A stretch of 5,802 nucleotides of DNA from Cacconaster sp045617505. Lineage in GTDB: Bacteria > Bacteroidota > Bacteroidia > Bacteroidales > UBA932. A program made the position numbers and the translations under genes. The stretch covers positions 1 to 5,802 of the forward strand of contig JAZLIS010000114.1 in assembly GCA_045617505.1 (NCBI GenBank). Direction: 5' to 3'. The notes under the pieces are model-generated. The model saw only the letters and a list, made by a program, of their open reading frames with translations, made no database searches and was not told where the DNA came from. Shown here piece after piece: positions 1 through 5,802 of this stretch (position 1 is its first letter; each line of letters opens with the position of its first letter).

Positions 1-1
1 C

Positions 2-271
2 ATCAATGTGTTCTACTACAGGGATGATTTTGAGGTTGATTTCATTATCGTTGACAAGACAAAGGTCCTGGAATTGATTCAGGTGACTCTGAAGATGGAC
101 AAGAAATCAACAAGGAATCGCGAGTTCAACGGGCTGAAAAAGGGTGCTGAACTTTTCAAATGCGAAAACCTGACATTGCTCTCACTCTCAGAGCGTGGTG
201 TTGAAGAACACCAAAGGCACAAGATTAACAAATATATGGTTGTTGATTGGCTGCTTGGAAACCTTATGTAG
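2..271 (+). CDS. C-terminal end of a DUF4143-type AAA ATPase (5' truncated by window edge)
   Basis: The frame is open from the first base, so this is the last 89 residues of a longer protein and not a small gene; the GTG at 8 is probably internal. The visible part begins with YYRDDFEVDFII and ends VVDWLLGNLM at a TAG. This matches the C-terminal domain of the AAA_14/DUF4143 ATPases: an aromatic/Arg stretch, the EVDF motif, a strand with LIQVT, then charged helices and a final WLLG-type motif. The domain has a restriction-endonuclease-like fold in which EVDF supplies the first acid. The usual second motif E-x-K reads Q-V-T here, so nuclease activity is unlikely; this is a common state in the family. 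The P-loop ATPase half would lie left of the window. The molecular role of these ATPases is not established. The next gene is another AAA/PD-(D/E)XK protein of a different family. Family assignment is from pattern recognition on a fragment. Confidence 0.72.
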   Translation: MNVFYYRDDFEVDFIIVDKTKVLELIQVTLKMDKKSTRNREFNGLKKGAELFKCENLTLLSLSERGVEEHQRHKINKYMVVDWLLGNLM

Positions 272-342
272 AAAGAGAACTAAGTCTGGCGGCTCTGGCA
301 GCTCCGTCCGTCCTGTAGCAGATTGACAATTCCCGATTTTGT

Positions 343-377
343 TTCGCACACCCGCGAGTCACTCGCGGGTGTGCGAA
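343..377. repeat. Perfect 35-base palindrome, 17-base arms (copy 1)
   Basis: The left arm at 343-359 is exactly the reverse complement of 361-377, with one base (C360) at the centre. In RNA this would give a 16-bp, GC-rich stem with a 3-base loop. The top strand continues into GTTTTCG and then a T-rich stretch, so it could act as an intrinsic terminator for the ATPase fragment ending at 271, although the T run is short and interrupted. It lies upstream of the promoter of the next gene. Its core CGCGAGTCACTCGCG (353-367) recurs exactly at 1998-2012, on the other side of that gene, which fits a dispersed palindromic element better than a one-off terminator. Confidence 0.8.
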
Positions 378-386
378 GTTTTCGTC

Positions 387-417
387 TTGCTTTTGTGGAA
401 TCTGTAAGTTAACTTTG
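387..417 (+). promoter_or_regulatory. Bacteroidota-type promoter for the ATPase/nuclease gene
   Basis: TAACTTTG at 410-417 fits the Bacteroidota -7 consensus TAnnTTTG exactly. A TTG at 387-389, with 20 bases between, fits the weak -33 element. Transcription would begin about 5-7 bases after the -7 element, at or next to the ATG at 424, so the mRNA should have almost no leader. No Shine-Dalgarno sequence is present. The 35-base palindrome ends 9 bases before the -33 element. Confidence 0.6.
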
Positions 418-423
418 TGAGTT

Positions 424-1986
424 ATGGAAGCACAGCCTACACTCCGCAATCTGCCTATCGGCATCCAGAACTTCGAGAGCCTGAGAACTGACGGCTATCT
501 GTACATCGACAAGACGGAACTGATATACCGACTTGTCACAACGGGACGGTATTACTTCCTTTCCCGTCCTCGCAGGTTCGGCAAGAGCCTGCTGATGAGT
601 ACGATTCATTCCTATTTCAGCGGCAGGAAGGACCTCTTCGAGGGGCTGGCGATTGAGAAACTGGAGAAGGGGTGGATAGAGCATCCGGTGCTGCATCTGG
701 ACCTGAATACCAGAAACTATTCCGACGAAAAGGCCTTGCCAGACGAGCTGAACAAGCATCTGGAATATTGGGAAGCCACATACGGTAATCAATTTGCTGA
801 CAGAAGCATTGAAGAACGATTCACCCAAATCATCAAGCTGGCTTTTGAGCAGACCGGCCGCAAGGTGGTGATACTTGTCGATGAATACGACAAGCCTATG
901 CTCCAGGCCATCGGCAACCCGGCTCTTCAGGACGCATACCGCGCCACTCTCAAGGGTTTCTACGGGGCACTCAAATCGATGGACGGCTGCATCAGGTTCG
1001 CTCTGCTGACAGGGGTCACGAGGTTCGGCAAGGTGAGCGTGTTCAGCGACCTGAACAATCTCAAGGACATATCGATGTCTCTCGGATACAGCGATATCTG
1101 CGGCATAACGGAGCAGGAAATGCTCACAAACTTCGACGGGCATATTGAAAGGCTTGCATCGAACAATGATATGTCGAAGGAGGAGGCTGTGGCGAAACTC
1201 AAGGAGCAGTACGACGGCTATCATTTTCATCCGAAGGGCATAGGTGTCTATAACCCGTTCAGTCTTCTTAACTGTTTGGATGAAAATGAATTTAGGGACT
1301 ACTGGTTCGAGACGGGCACACCGACATATCTCGTGCAGCTCCTTCAGGAGCGTGATTACGACTTGGAGGAGATGTCGCGCGTGAGGGCCGATGCCGACGA
1401 ACTGAACAGCATCGATTCAACTTCAAATAATCCCATTCCCGTAATCTACCAGAGCGGATACCTCACAATCAAGGGATTTGACCCACGTTTCAAAACTTAC
1501 ACTCTCGGTTTTCCAAACGCCGAAGTGGAGGAGGGCTTCACAAAATATCTGATGCCCAACTATATACACCGGAAAGAGAATCGTTCACCGTTCCAGATTG
1601 ACAATTTCGTCAGGGACGTGGAAGCTGGCAACACAGAGCAGTTCATAAAGCGCCTGCGTTCGCTCTTCACCGACACACCCTACGAGATTATCAGGAATAT
1701 GGAGACCCACTATCGCAACGTGGTCTGGTTGCTCTGCAAGCTGATGGGCTTCTATACTCAGGCCGAATACCGCACCAGCGAGGGCCGCATAGATATGGTG
1801 GTCAAAACCCCGAAGTTCTGCTACGTGCTGGAATTCAAGCTGGACGGAAGCGCCGAAGAGGCTCTGGCGCAAATCAGCGACAAGAACTACACTCTGCCCT
1901 TCGACGTCGAAGACCGGCAGATTATAAGAATCGGCATCAACTTCGACTCCCAAACTCGCAACATCGACAAAGTCCTAATCGGTTGA
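424..1986 (+). CDS. Predicted AAA-ATPase with C-terminal PD-(D/E)XK nuclease domain (AAA-ATPase_like / DUF1703 family)
   Basis: A complete 520-residue protein with the usual two-domain layout of this family. The N-terminus has LPIGIQNFESLR (10-21) and YLYIDKTELI (25-34), then a P-loop RPRRFGKS (48-55) and a Walker B strand VVILVDEYD (148-156). A conserved segment FALLTGVTRFGKVSVFSDLN (192-211) and YDGYHF (263-268) follow. The C-terminus has a PD-(D/E)XK core: E448, GRIDMVV with D457, then YVLEFKL with E470 and K472, plus Q483 and Y489. All key residues are intact, so both ATP binding and nuclease chemistry are plausible. The family is expanded in Bacteroidales, Clostridia and Fusobacteria, and its biological role is unknown. 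The ATG at 424 is chosen because the family normally begins a few residues before LPIGIQ and because a promoter sits just upstream. The gene stands alone between two palindromes sharing a 15-base core. The predicted product is cytoplasmic; no signal peptide or membrane segment is seen. Confidence 0.9.
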   Translation: MEAQPTLRNLPIGIQNFESLRTDGYLYIDKTELIYRLVTTGRYYFLSRPRRFGKSLLMSTIHSYFSGRKDLFEGLAIEKLEKGWIEHPVLHLDLNTRNYSDEKALPDELNKHLEYWEATYGNQFADRSIEERFTQIIKLAFEQTGRKVVILVDEYDKPMLQAIGNPALQDAYRATLKGFYGALKSMDGCIRFALLTGVTRFGKVSVFSDLNNLKDISMSLGYSDICGITEQEMLTNFDGHIERLASNNDMSKEEAVAKLKEQYDGYHFHPKGIGVYNPFSLLNCLDENEFRDYWFETGTPTYLVQLLQERDYDLEEMSRVRADADELNSIDSTSNNPIPVIYQSGYLTIKGFDPRFKTYTLGFPNAEVEEGFTKYLMPNYIHRKENRSPFQIDNFVRDVEAGNTEQFIKRLRSLFTDTPYEIIRNMETHYRNVVWLLCKLMGFYTQAEYRTSEGRIDMVVKTPKFCYVLEFKLDGSAEEALAQISDKNYTLPFDVEDRQIIRIGINFDSQTRNIDKVLIG

Positions 1987-1996
1987 TTTCGTATAG

Positions 1997-2013
1997 ACGC
2001 GAGTCACTCGCGT
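1997..2013. repeat. 17-base palindrome sharing its core with copy 1 (copy 2)
   Basis: ACGCGAGT (1997-2004) and ACTCGCGT (2006-2013) are perfect reverse complements around C2005. The central 15 bases are identical to those of the larger palindrome at 343-377. In RNA the stem would be 7 bp with a TCA loop. It begins 11 bases after the stop of the ATPase/nuclease gene and ends 16 bases before the -7 element of gltS, so it could be a weak terminator, an operator, or a dispersed repeat. No T run follows on the top strand, which argues against an intrinsic terminator. A short similar stretch precedes both copies (GATTTTGT at 335, GATTTCGT at 1985). Confidence 0.65.
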
Positions 2014-2029
2014 ATTGCGCAAAAATGAC

Positions 2030-2037
2030 TATCTTTG
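2030..2037 (+). promoter_or_regulatory. Bacteroidota -7 promoter element for gltS
   Basis: TATCTTTG matches TAnnTTTG exactly and is followed by TCGT and the ATG at 2042. A start of transcription 5-7 bases downstream would fall on the first codon, predicting a leaderless message. No good -33 TTG is found at the normal distance; the expected position (about 2006-2010) is occupied by the right arm of the palindrome. The TTG at 2015-2017 is too close, at 12 bases. Confidence 0.6.
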
Positions 2038-2041
2038 TCGT

Positions 2042-3226
2042 ATGACGCTTGATATGTATATGACGGCCGTGGTGGGCATTGCCGCACTCGGCCTGGGAGC
2101 TTGGATGAACAGCAATATGCCGGGGCTCAAACGTTTGTGTATCCCGGCCCCGGTCACGGGAGGCATTGTAGTATCACTCGTTACACTGGCTTTGTACGGA
2201 TTTCTTGACGTTGAGGTTCAGTTCAACGGTACTCTCAAGGATATCTGTATGATGGTGTTCTTCACCACTGTAGGCCTTCAGTCCAATCTTACCGTCATCA
2301 GGACGGGAGGCAGGCCCCTTGTGGCGATGGTCTGTCTGGTGGCGGTGCTGATAGCGCTTCAGAATGTCACCGGCATAGGTCTGGCAGCCATTCTCGGTTT
2401 GAACAAATTGATAGGTCTTGCAGGCGGCTCCATCACGATGTGCGGCGGACACGGCACAGCAGCCGGATTCAGCGGGATGCTTTCGGATATGGGGCTGCAG
2501 GGCGCGGATTCCATTGCGATAGCGGCTGCTACATTCGGACTTCTTGCCGGTTCTCTTATGGGAGGTCCTCTCGCAGATGGAATCATCAGACGGAAGAGAT
2601 TGTGCACAGCGGAAGATGATATTCAGACAGTTCTGGAGCAGGGTAAAAAGGAGGGAACTTTGAGCGGAGACGGTTATGCAAGGGCTCTCTTCCTTATTCT
2701 GGTTTCAATCGGCATCGGTTCCCTGCTTAACGGACTGCTTGCCAAAACCGGAATAACTTTCCCGACATATTTTCCCTCAATGATGGTGGCGGCTGTCATC
2801 TGCAACGTTACGGAACTTTCCTCCGGACGTTTTCCTCACCTTGATAATCCTGAAATAGAGTCAATCAGCAAAATTTCACTCTCTCTGTTCCTGGGTATGG
2901 CGATGGTCTCGTTGAGACTGTGGGAACTTTCCGGAATTGCCCTGCCGCTGCTTGTGATACTTTGCGCGCAAGCCCTGCTTATAGCCTTGTTTGCGCGTTT
3001 CGTGGCATTTCCCGTCTTCGGGCGCAATTATGATGCGGCCCTTCTGGTCAGCGGTCTCTGTGGGTTCGGGCTGGGAGCCGTACCGAATGCAATGGCCAAT
3101 ATGTCGGCAGTCGCTTCAAGGTACCGCTACTCCGCAATGCCCTTTACAGTCGTCCCTATCGTTGGAGCCGTATTCGTTGATATCATCAACATCGGCATCA
3201 TCACCATCTTTGTCAACCTGATATGA
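2042..3226 (+). CDS. gltS: Sodium/glutamate symporter GltS
   Basis: A 394-residue inner-membrane protein, close to the roughly 400 residues usual for GltS, which imports glutamate with sodium. The sequence is a chain of hydrophobic segments in two homologous halves. The diagnostic re-entrant motifs are CGGHGTAAG (134-142) in the first half and CGFGLGAVPNAMANM (340-354) in the second. Other family-typical blocks are IPAPVTGGIVV (34-44), FFTTVGLQSNL (73-83), SLSLFLGMAMVSLRLWEL (279-296), FGRNYDAALL (326-335) and VVPIVGAVFVDIIN (370-383). A charged loop around 181-212 separates the halves. I place the start at the ATG at 2042 and not at an in-frame TTG at 2015, because the promoter -7 element lies at 2030-2037, inside the extra N-terminal segment, and because MTLDMYMT fits the normal N-terminus. 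ATGs at 2054 and 2060 are possible alternatives. The gene is probably a single-gene transcript; it converges with fabD. Glutamate specificity is inferred from the family. Confidence 0.93.
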   Translation: MTLDMYMTAVVGIAALGLGAWMNSNMPGLKRLCIPAPVTGGIVVSLVTLALYGFLDVEVQFNGTLKDICMMVFFTTVGLQSNLTVIRTGGRPLVAMVCLVAVLIALQNVTGIGLAAILGLNKLIGLAGGSITMCGGHGTAAGFSGMLSDMGLQGADSIAIAAATFGLLAGSLMGGPLADGIIRRKRLCTAEDDIQTVLEQGKKEGTLSGDGYARALFLILVSIGIGSLLNGLLAKTGITFPTYFPSMMVAAVICNVTELSSGRFPHLDNPEIESISKISLSLFLGMAMVSLRLWELSGIALPLLVILCAQALLIALFARFVAFPVFGRNYDAALLVSGLCGFGLGAVPNAMANMSAVASRYRYSAMPFTVVPIVGAVFVDIINIGIITIFVNLI

Positions 3227-3238
3227 TTCGCGTGCGTT

Positions 3239-4114
3239 CTACGCTAGGGAGAGCGTCTCGATTTCGGGAATGATTTTCTTGTTCAGACCCTGAAGGACTT
3301 TTCCGGGCCCTATCGCCGTGAATGAAGTGGCTCCCTCCGTGACCATATTTCGGATGGTCGATGTCCAGTGAACAGGTGATGTGAGCTGTTGCAGCAATTT
3401 CTCCCTGATTCTCTTCGGGGATGTCTCCGGCAGTCCGTCCACGTTCTGGAAAATCTGGCATACAGGGGTATGGAAGCGAATGCTGTCAATTGCACGGGCA
3501 AGTTCTTCTCTGGCAGGCTCCATAAGCGGAGAGTGGAACGCCCCTCCCACCTTTAGCTTGACCATCTTCCTGACCCCGGCCTGACGAAGAGCCTCTATGA
3601 CGGCTTCCACGGCGGCATCTTCTCCAGAGATAACTACCTGAGTGTCACAATTGTAGTTGGCGGGTACGACAATACCGCCGGTAGCCGAGCAGGTATCTTC
3701 TATCAGTTGCTGGTCCGCCCCGATTATTGCGGCCATCGCGCCTTGTGCCTTCTCGCAGCATTTCTGCATCGCTCCGGCTCTTACGGAGACAAGATTCAAG
3801 GCATCTTCAAGGCTGAGGACACCCGCTGCGGCAAGGGCGGAAAATTCTCCGAGAGAGTGGCCGGCGGCCATATCCGGGTGGACGTTGTTGCACAGTGCCG
3901 CGACAGCGGAGTGCAGGAACACAGCCGGCTGCGTCACGGCAGTGGCCTGAAGCGCTTCTTCATCCTCCCCGAACATTATGTCCGTGATGCGGAATCCCAA
4001 TATCTCGTTGGCCTGCTCGAAAAGTTCCCTGGCCTTGGCGTTACTCTCATAGAGTTCCTTGCCCATTCCCGGAAACTGCGAACCCTGTCCGGGGAAAATT
4101 GCCGCATTTTTCAT
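3239..4114 (-). CDS. fabD: Malonyl-CoA:ACP transacylase FabD
   Basis: A complete 291-residue cytoplasmic enzyme that moves malonyl groups from CoA to acyl carrier protein, making the extender unit for type II fatty acid synthesis. The N-terminus carries IFPGQGSQFPGMG (6-18), the classic start of the family. The nucleophile elbow is GHSLGEF with Ser87. Arg112 in SVRAGAMQ is the expected malonyl-carboxylate binder, and His194 in GAFHSPLM completes the dyad. PANYNCDTQVVISG (151-164), LTSPVHWT (244-251) and IGPGKVLQGL (268-277) are also typical. No residue is missing and the length is normal. The start lies 3 bases after the TAA of the upstream carboxyltransferase gene with no Shine-Dalgarno-like sequence, so it is probably translated by coupling on the same mRNA. 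No separate promoter was seen. It ends 12 bases from the stop of convergent gltS. Confidence 0.95.
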   Translation of the reverse strand: MKNAAIFPGQGSQFPGMGKELYESNAKARELFEQANEILGFRITDIMFGEDEEALQATAVTQPAVFLHSAVAALCNNVHPDMAAGHSLGEFSALAAAGVLSLEDALNLVSVRAGAMQKCCEKAQGAMAAIIGADQQLIEDTCSATGGIVVPANYNCDTQVVISGEDAAVEAVIEALRQAGVRKMVKLKVGGAFHSPLMEPAREELARAIDSIRFHTPVCQIFQNVDGLPETSPKRIREKLLQQLTSPVHWTSTIRNMVTEGATSFTAIGPGKVLQGLNKKIIPEIETLSLA

Positions 4115-4117
4115 AGA

Positions 4118-5802
4118 TTATTCGATGAAACCGAGAACCTGCCCAACCTGGACGTTCTCGTTATGTTTTGCATTGATTGACACAATCTTACCGCTGAAAA
4201 GGGCATTGACCGGCTCGATTCCGTAATAGGTCTGGATGTAGCAGACGGGCTGCCCTTCCGCGAATTTCTGACCGATGGCGGGGGCGGTGGTTTCCTGAGC
4301 CACGTCATATCTCCAGATAAGAGAGCCTGTGGCCGTGGCCTGGATGGGATGTGCGTCAGGGTGCTGTTCAGTTACCTTTTCCACGTCGAATGCGGGCACT
4401 TCCACCACGGGGCGGACCACCACTTTCGGCGCTCCGGCCTTCGCCTTCGCATCTTCCAGGGATTTGTTGAATCTCTCCTCCGCTATGCCGCTCTTGTAAT
4501 CCCTCCACTGACGTTCGTGCATCGCAAGTTCGAAGAGGTCCTCATCGTCCTGACCTCTCTCCCAGCCCTCTTCCTGCAGCATCTTCTCGAATCTGGGGAG
4601 GTCGTTGGGGAAGGCATCCTGAGGATTGCCCGTGTAGAATTCCAACCCCTTTTCCTTGACGATTTCCTTGATTTCCGGAGCAAGCTCACCGGGCAGTCTG
4701 CCGGTCTTGCCGAGAATCATATTCATAGTGTCGGGGTCAATCGTCTTCCATCTGGGCTCGCCCTTGAGGGTGTGCATCAGGTTCATAAGGGCAGTGTTCT
4801 TGACATACTGGCTGAAAGGAGTCACCAACGGGGGGTATCCGAGCCTCGGCCACACGTACTCCACTTCCTGGAAGAGTTTGACCGTCATCTGGTCCAGCGT
4901 CAGTTCAGGCTTGCCCTGATTGCGCTGCGACATATTTATTGCGCCCATAAAGCCCTTGAGGTCGGCCATCATCGATCCCATCATACCACCCGGCAGGCCG
5001 CAACCCACGAGCAGGGATGAGCAAATCTTGTTGGTAGGCTCTATGAAATATCCGAGGAAGTCGTCGATGAACTTCTGAGTCAGGCTTCTGGCTTCCATAT
5101 AGGCATCCATGTTTATCTCCTTTACAAGGAAGCCCGCATCCTTGAGCATCGCCTGAATGGTGATTACGTCGGGGTGAATCTTGCCCCAGGATAGGGGTTC
5201 GATGGCCACGTCCAGATAATCTGCACCGGCTCTTGCCACCTCAAGCATTGAGGCTGTTGCGAAGCCCGGACCGGAGTGTCCGTGATACTGGACGACAATG
5301 TGGGGGTATTTGTCCTTGATTGCCTTGACGAGCCTGCCCAGAAAGACGGGACGACCGATGCCCGCCATATCCTTAAGGCAGATTTCGTCGCAGCCGTATT
5401 CCACTACGTGATCGACCACACCCATATAGTATTCGACGGTATGGACAGGGGAGTGGGTGATGCTGAGGGCTACCTGCGAAATCATTCCCGCCTTCTTGGC
5501 GCCGATGACGGAACCCTTGAGGTTGCGGTGGTCATTGAGTCCGCAGAACGAGCGGGCGATATCTACGCCCTGTGCCTTCTTGACCTTGTACATCAGGAAG
5601 CGCACGTCTTCGGGAACCGGGTTCATACGGAGGGCGTTCAGTCCTCTTTCGAGCATGTGGGTCTGGATGCCCGCCTTGTTGAAGGGGGCGCACCATTTGC
5701 GGACGGCCGTGTTGGGGTTCTGTCCGTAAAGAAGCTGTACCTGTTCGAAGGCGCCGCCGTTCGTTTCAACACGGTCAAAGCACCCCATATTGATGATTAC
5801 GG
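4118..5802 (-). CDS. Carboxyltransferase subunit of pyruvate carboxylase / oxaloacetate decarboxylase alpha type, with degenerate biotinyl-like tail (N-terminus off window)
   Basis: The frame is open to the right edge; 561 residues are visible and, judging by relatives, about 40 are missing, including the first metal-site segment. Numbering from the Met at 5788, the carboxyltransferase barrel includes VETNGGAFEQ (8-17), MISQVALSITHSPVHTVEYY (102-121), ICLKDMAG with the expected active-site Lys139, and YHGHSG with the metal ligands His169 and His171. The conserved post-barrel domain has GLPGGMMGSMMADL (264-277), YVWPRLGYPPLVTPFSQYV (311-329) and ILGKTGRLPGEL (358-369). A Pro/Val-rich linker (about 450-465) leads to a final beta-rich domain (about 485-556) resembling a biotinyl domain, in which the AMKM biotinylation motif is replaced by TYYG (520-523). 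Relatives take part in biotin-dependent carboxyl transfer to or from pyruvate/oxaloacetate. Which substrate is used here cannot be read from the sequence. Homologues are often named oadA or pycB. A separate biotin carrier is expected elsewhere in the genome. fabD follows in the same transcript; the promoter is off the right edge. Confidence 0.85.
   Translation of the reverse strand, partial: VIINMGCFDRVETNGGAFEQVQLLYGQNPNTAVRKWCAPFNKAGIQTHMLERGLNALRMNPVPEDVRFLMYKVKKAQGVDIARSFCGLNDHRNLKGSVIGAKKAGMISQVALSITHSPVHTVEYYMGVVDHVVEYGCDEICLKDMAGIGRPVFLGRLVKAIKDKYPHIVVQYHGHSGPGFATASMLEVARAGADYLDVAIEPLSWGKIHPDVITIQAMLKDAGFLVKEINMDAYMEARSLTQKFIDDFLGYFIEPTNKICSSLLVGCGLPGGMMGSMMADLKGFMGAINMSQRNQGKPELTLDQMTVKLFQEVEYVWPRLGYPPLVTPFSQYVKNTALMNLMHTLKGEPRWKTIDPDTMNMILGKTGRLPGELAPEIKEIVKEKGLEFYTGNPQDAFPNDLPRFEKMLQEEGWERGQDDEDLFELAMHERQWRDYKSGIAEERFNKSLEDAKAKAGAPKVVVRPVVEVPAFDVEKVTEQHPDAHPIQATATGSLIWRYDVAQETTAPAIGQKFAEGQPVCYIQTYYGIEPVNALFSGKIVSINAKHNENVQVGQVLGFIE

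Noticed and set aside
8..271. GTG at 8 as a true start of a small 87-residue gene
   Set aside because: The frame stays open to the window edge and the translated part is the C-terminal domain of a longer ATPase family.
272..342. Possible small RNA or tRNA in the gap before the large palindrome
   Set aside because: I could find no cloverleaf, no T-loop-like GTTCRA motif and no strong hairpin; nothing supports an RNA gene.
409..1230. Long open frame of 273 codons on the - strand inside the ATPase/nuclease gene
   Set aside because: It is wholly antisense to a gene with intact family motifs, its product has no recognisable domain, and it reads as a by-product of codon bias.
2015..2041. TTG at 2015 as the gltS start
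   Set aside because: The nine extra residues are encoded by the promoter -7 region and are not typical of GltS N-termini; ATG 2042 fits better.
3241..3256. Short inverted repeat ACGCT/AGCGT as a bidirectional terminator between gltS and fabD
   Set aside because: It has only 5 bp, overlaps the fabD coding end and has no T run on either side.
3707..4180. 157-codon + strand frame across fabD and its junction
   Set aside because: It is antisense to fabD, including the Ser87 motif; no promoter or family resemblance was seen.
4349..5020. 223-codon + strand frame inside the carboxyltransferase gene
   Set aside because: It is rich in His, Arg and Leu with no domain pattern, and it lies opposite a well-conserved coding stretch.

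Overview
The window looks like chromosomal DNA of a Bacteroidota bacterium, most likely order Bacteroidales. Three things support this. Two promoters carry the TAnnTTTG -7 element typical of that phylum, and each sits a few bases ahead of an ATG with no Shine-Dalgarno sequence. The carboxyltransferase gene has the wording I associate with the Bacteroides-type pyruvate carboxylase / oxaloacetate decarboxylase alpha family. AAA-ATPase / PD-(D/E)XK genes of the kind seen here are abundant in gut and oral Bacteroidales. Genus cannot be told from this sequence alone.

Left part (1-2013, + strand): the end of a DUF4143-type AAA ATPase runs in from outside the window. A 152-base gap follows, holding a perfect 35-base palindrome and a promoter, and then a complete 520-residue predicted AAA-ATPase with a C-terminal PD-(D/E)XK nuclease domain. 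A second, shorter palindrome with the same 15-base core follows 11 bases after the stop codon, so the ATPase/nuclease gene is bracketed by related palindromes. This is the most accessory-looking part of the window.

Middle (2030-3226, + strand): gltS, a complete sodium/glutamate symporter, has its own promoter, and its ATG lies only four bases after the -7 element. The second palindrome lies where the -33 contact would be.

Right part (3239-5802, - strand): a two-gene unit is read towards gltS. First comes a carboxyltransferase subunit of the pyruvate carboxylase / oxaloacetate decarboxylase type (N-terminus off the right edge), then fabD (malonyl-CoA:ACP transacylase), starting only 3 bases after the upstream stop. 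gltS and fabD converge with 12 bases between their stop codons. The carboxyltransferase ends in a biotinyl-like domain that lacks the biotin-accepting lysine motif.

The right half is metabolic: glutamate uptake, C3/C4 carboxyl transfer and malonyl loading for fatty acid synthesis. The left half is a cluster of AAA/nuclease genes of unknown function. I see no RNA genes, CRISPR array, insertion sequence or gene-free stretch over 300 bases. I cannot demonstrate a new system. The best leads are the palindrome-bracketed ATPase/nuclease gene and the carboxyltransferase with a biotin-site-less tail and altered active-site segment.
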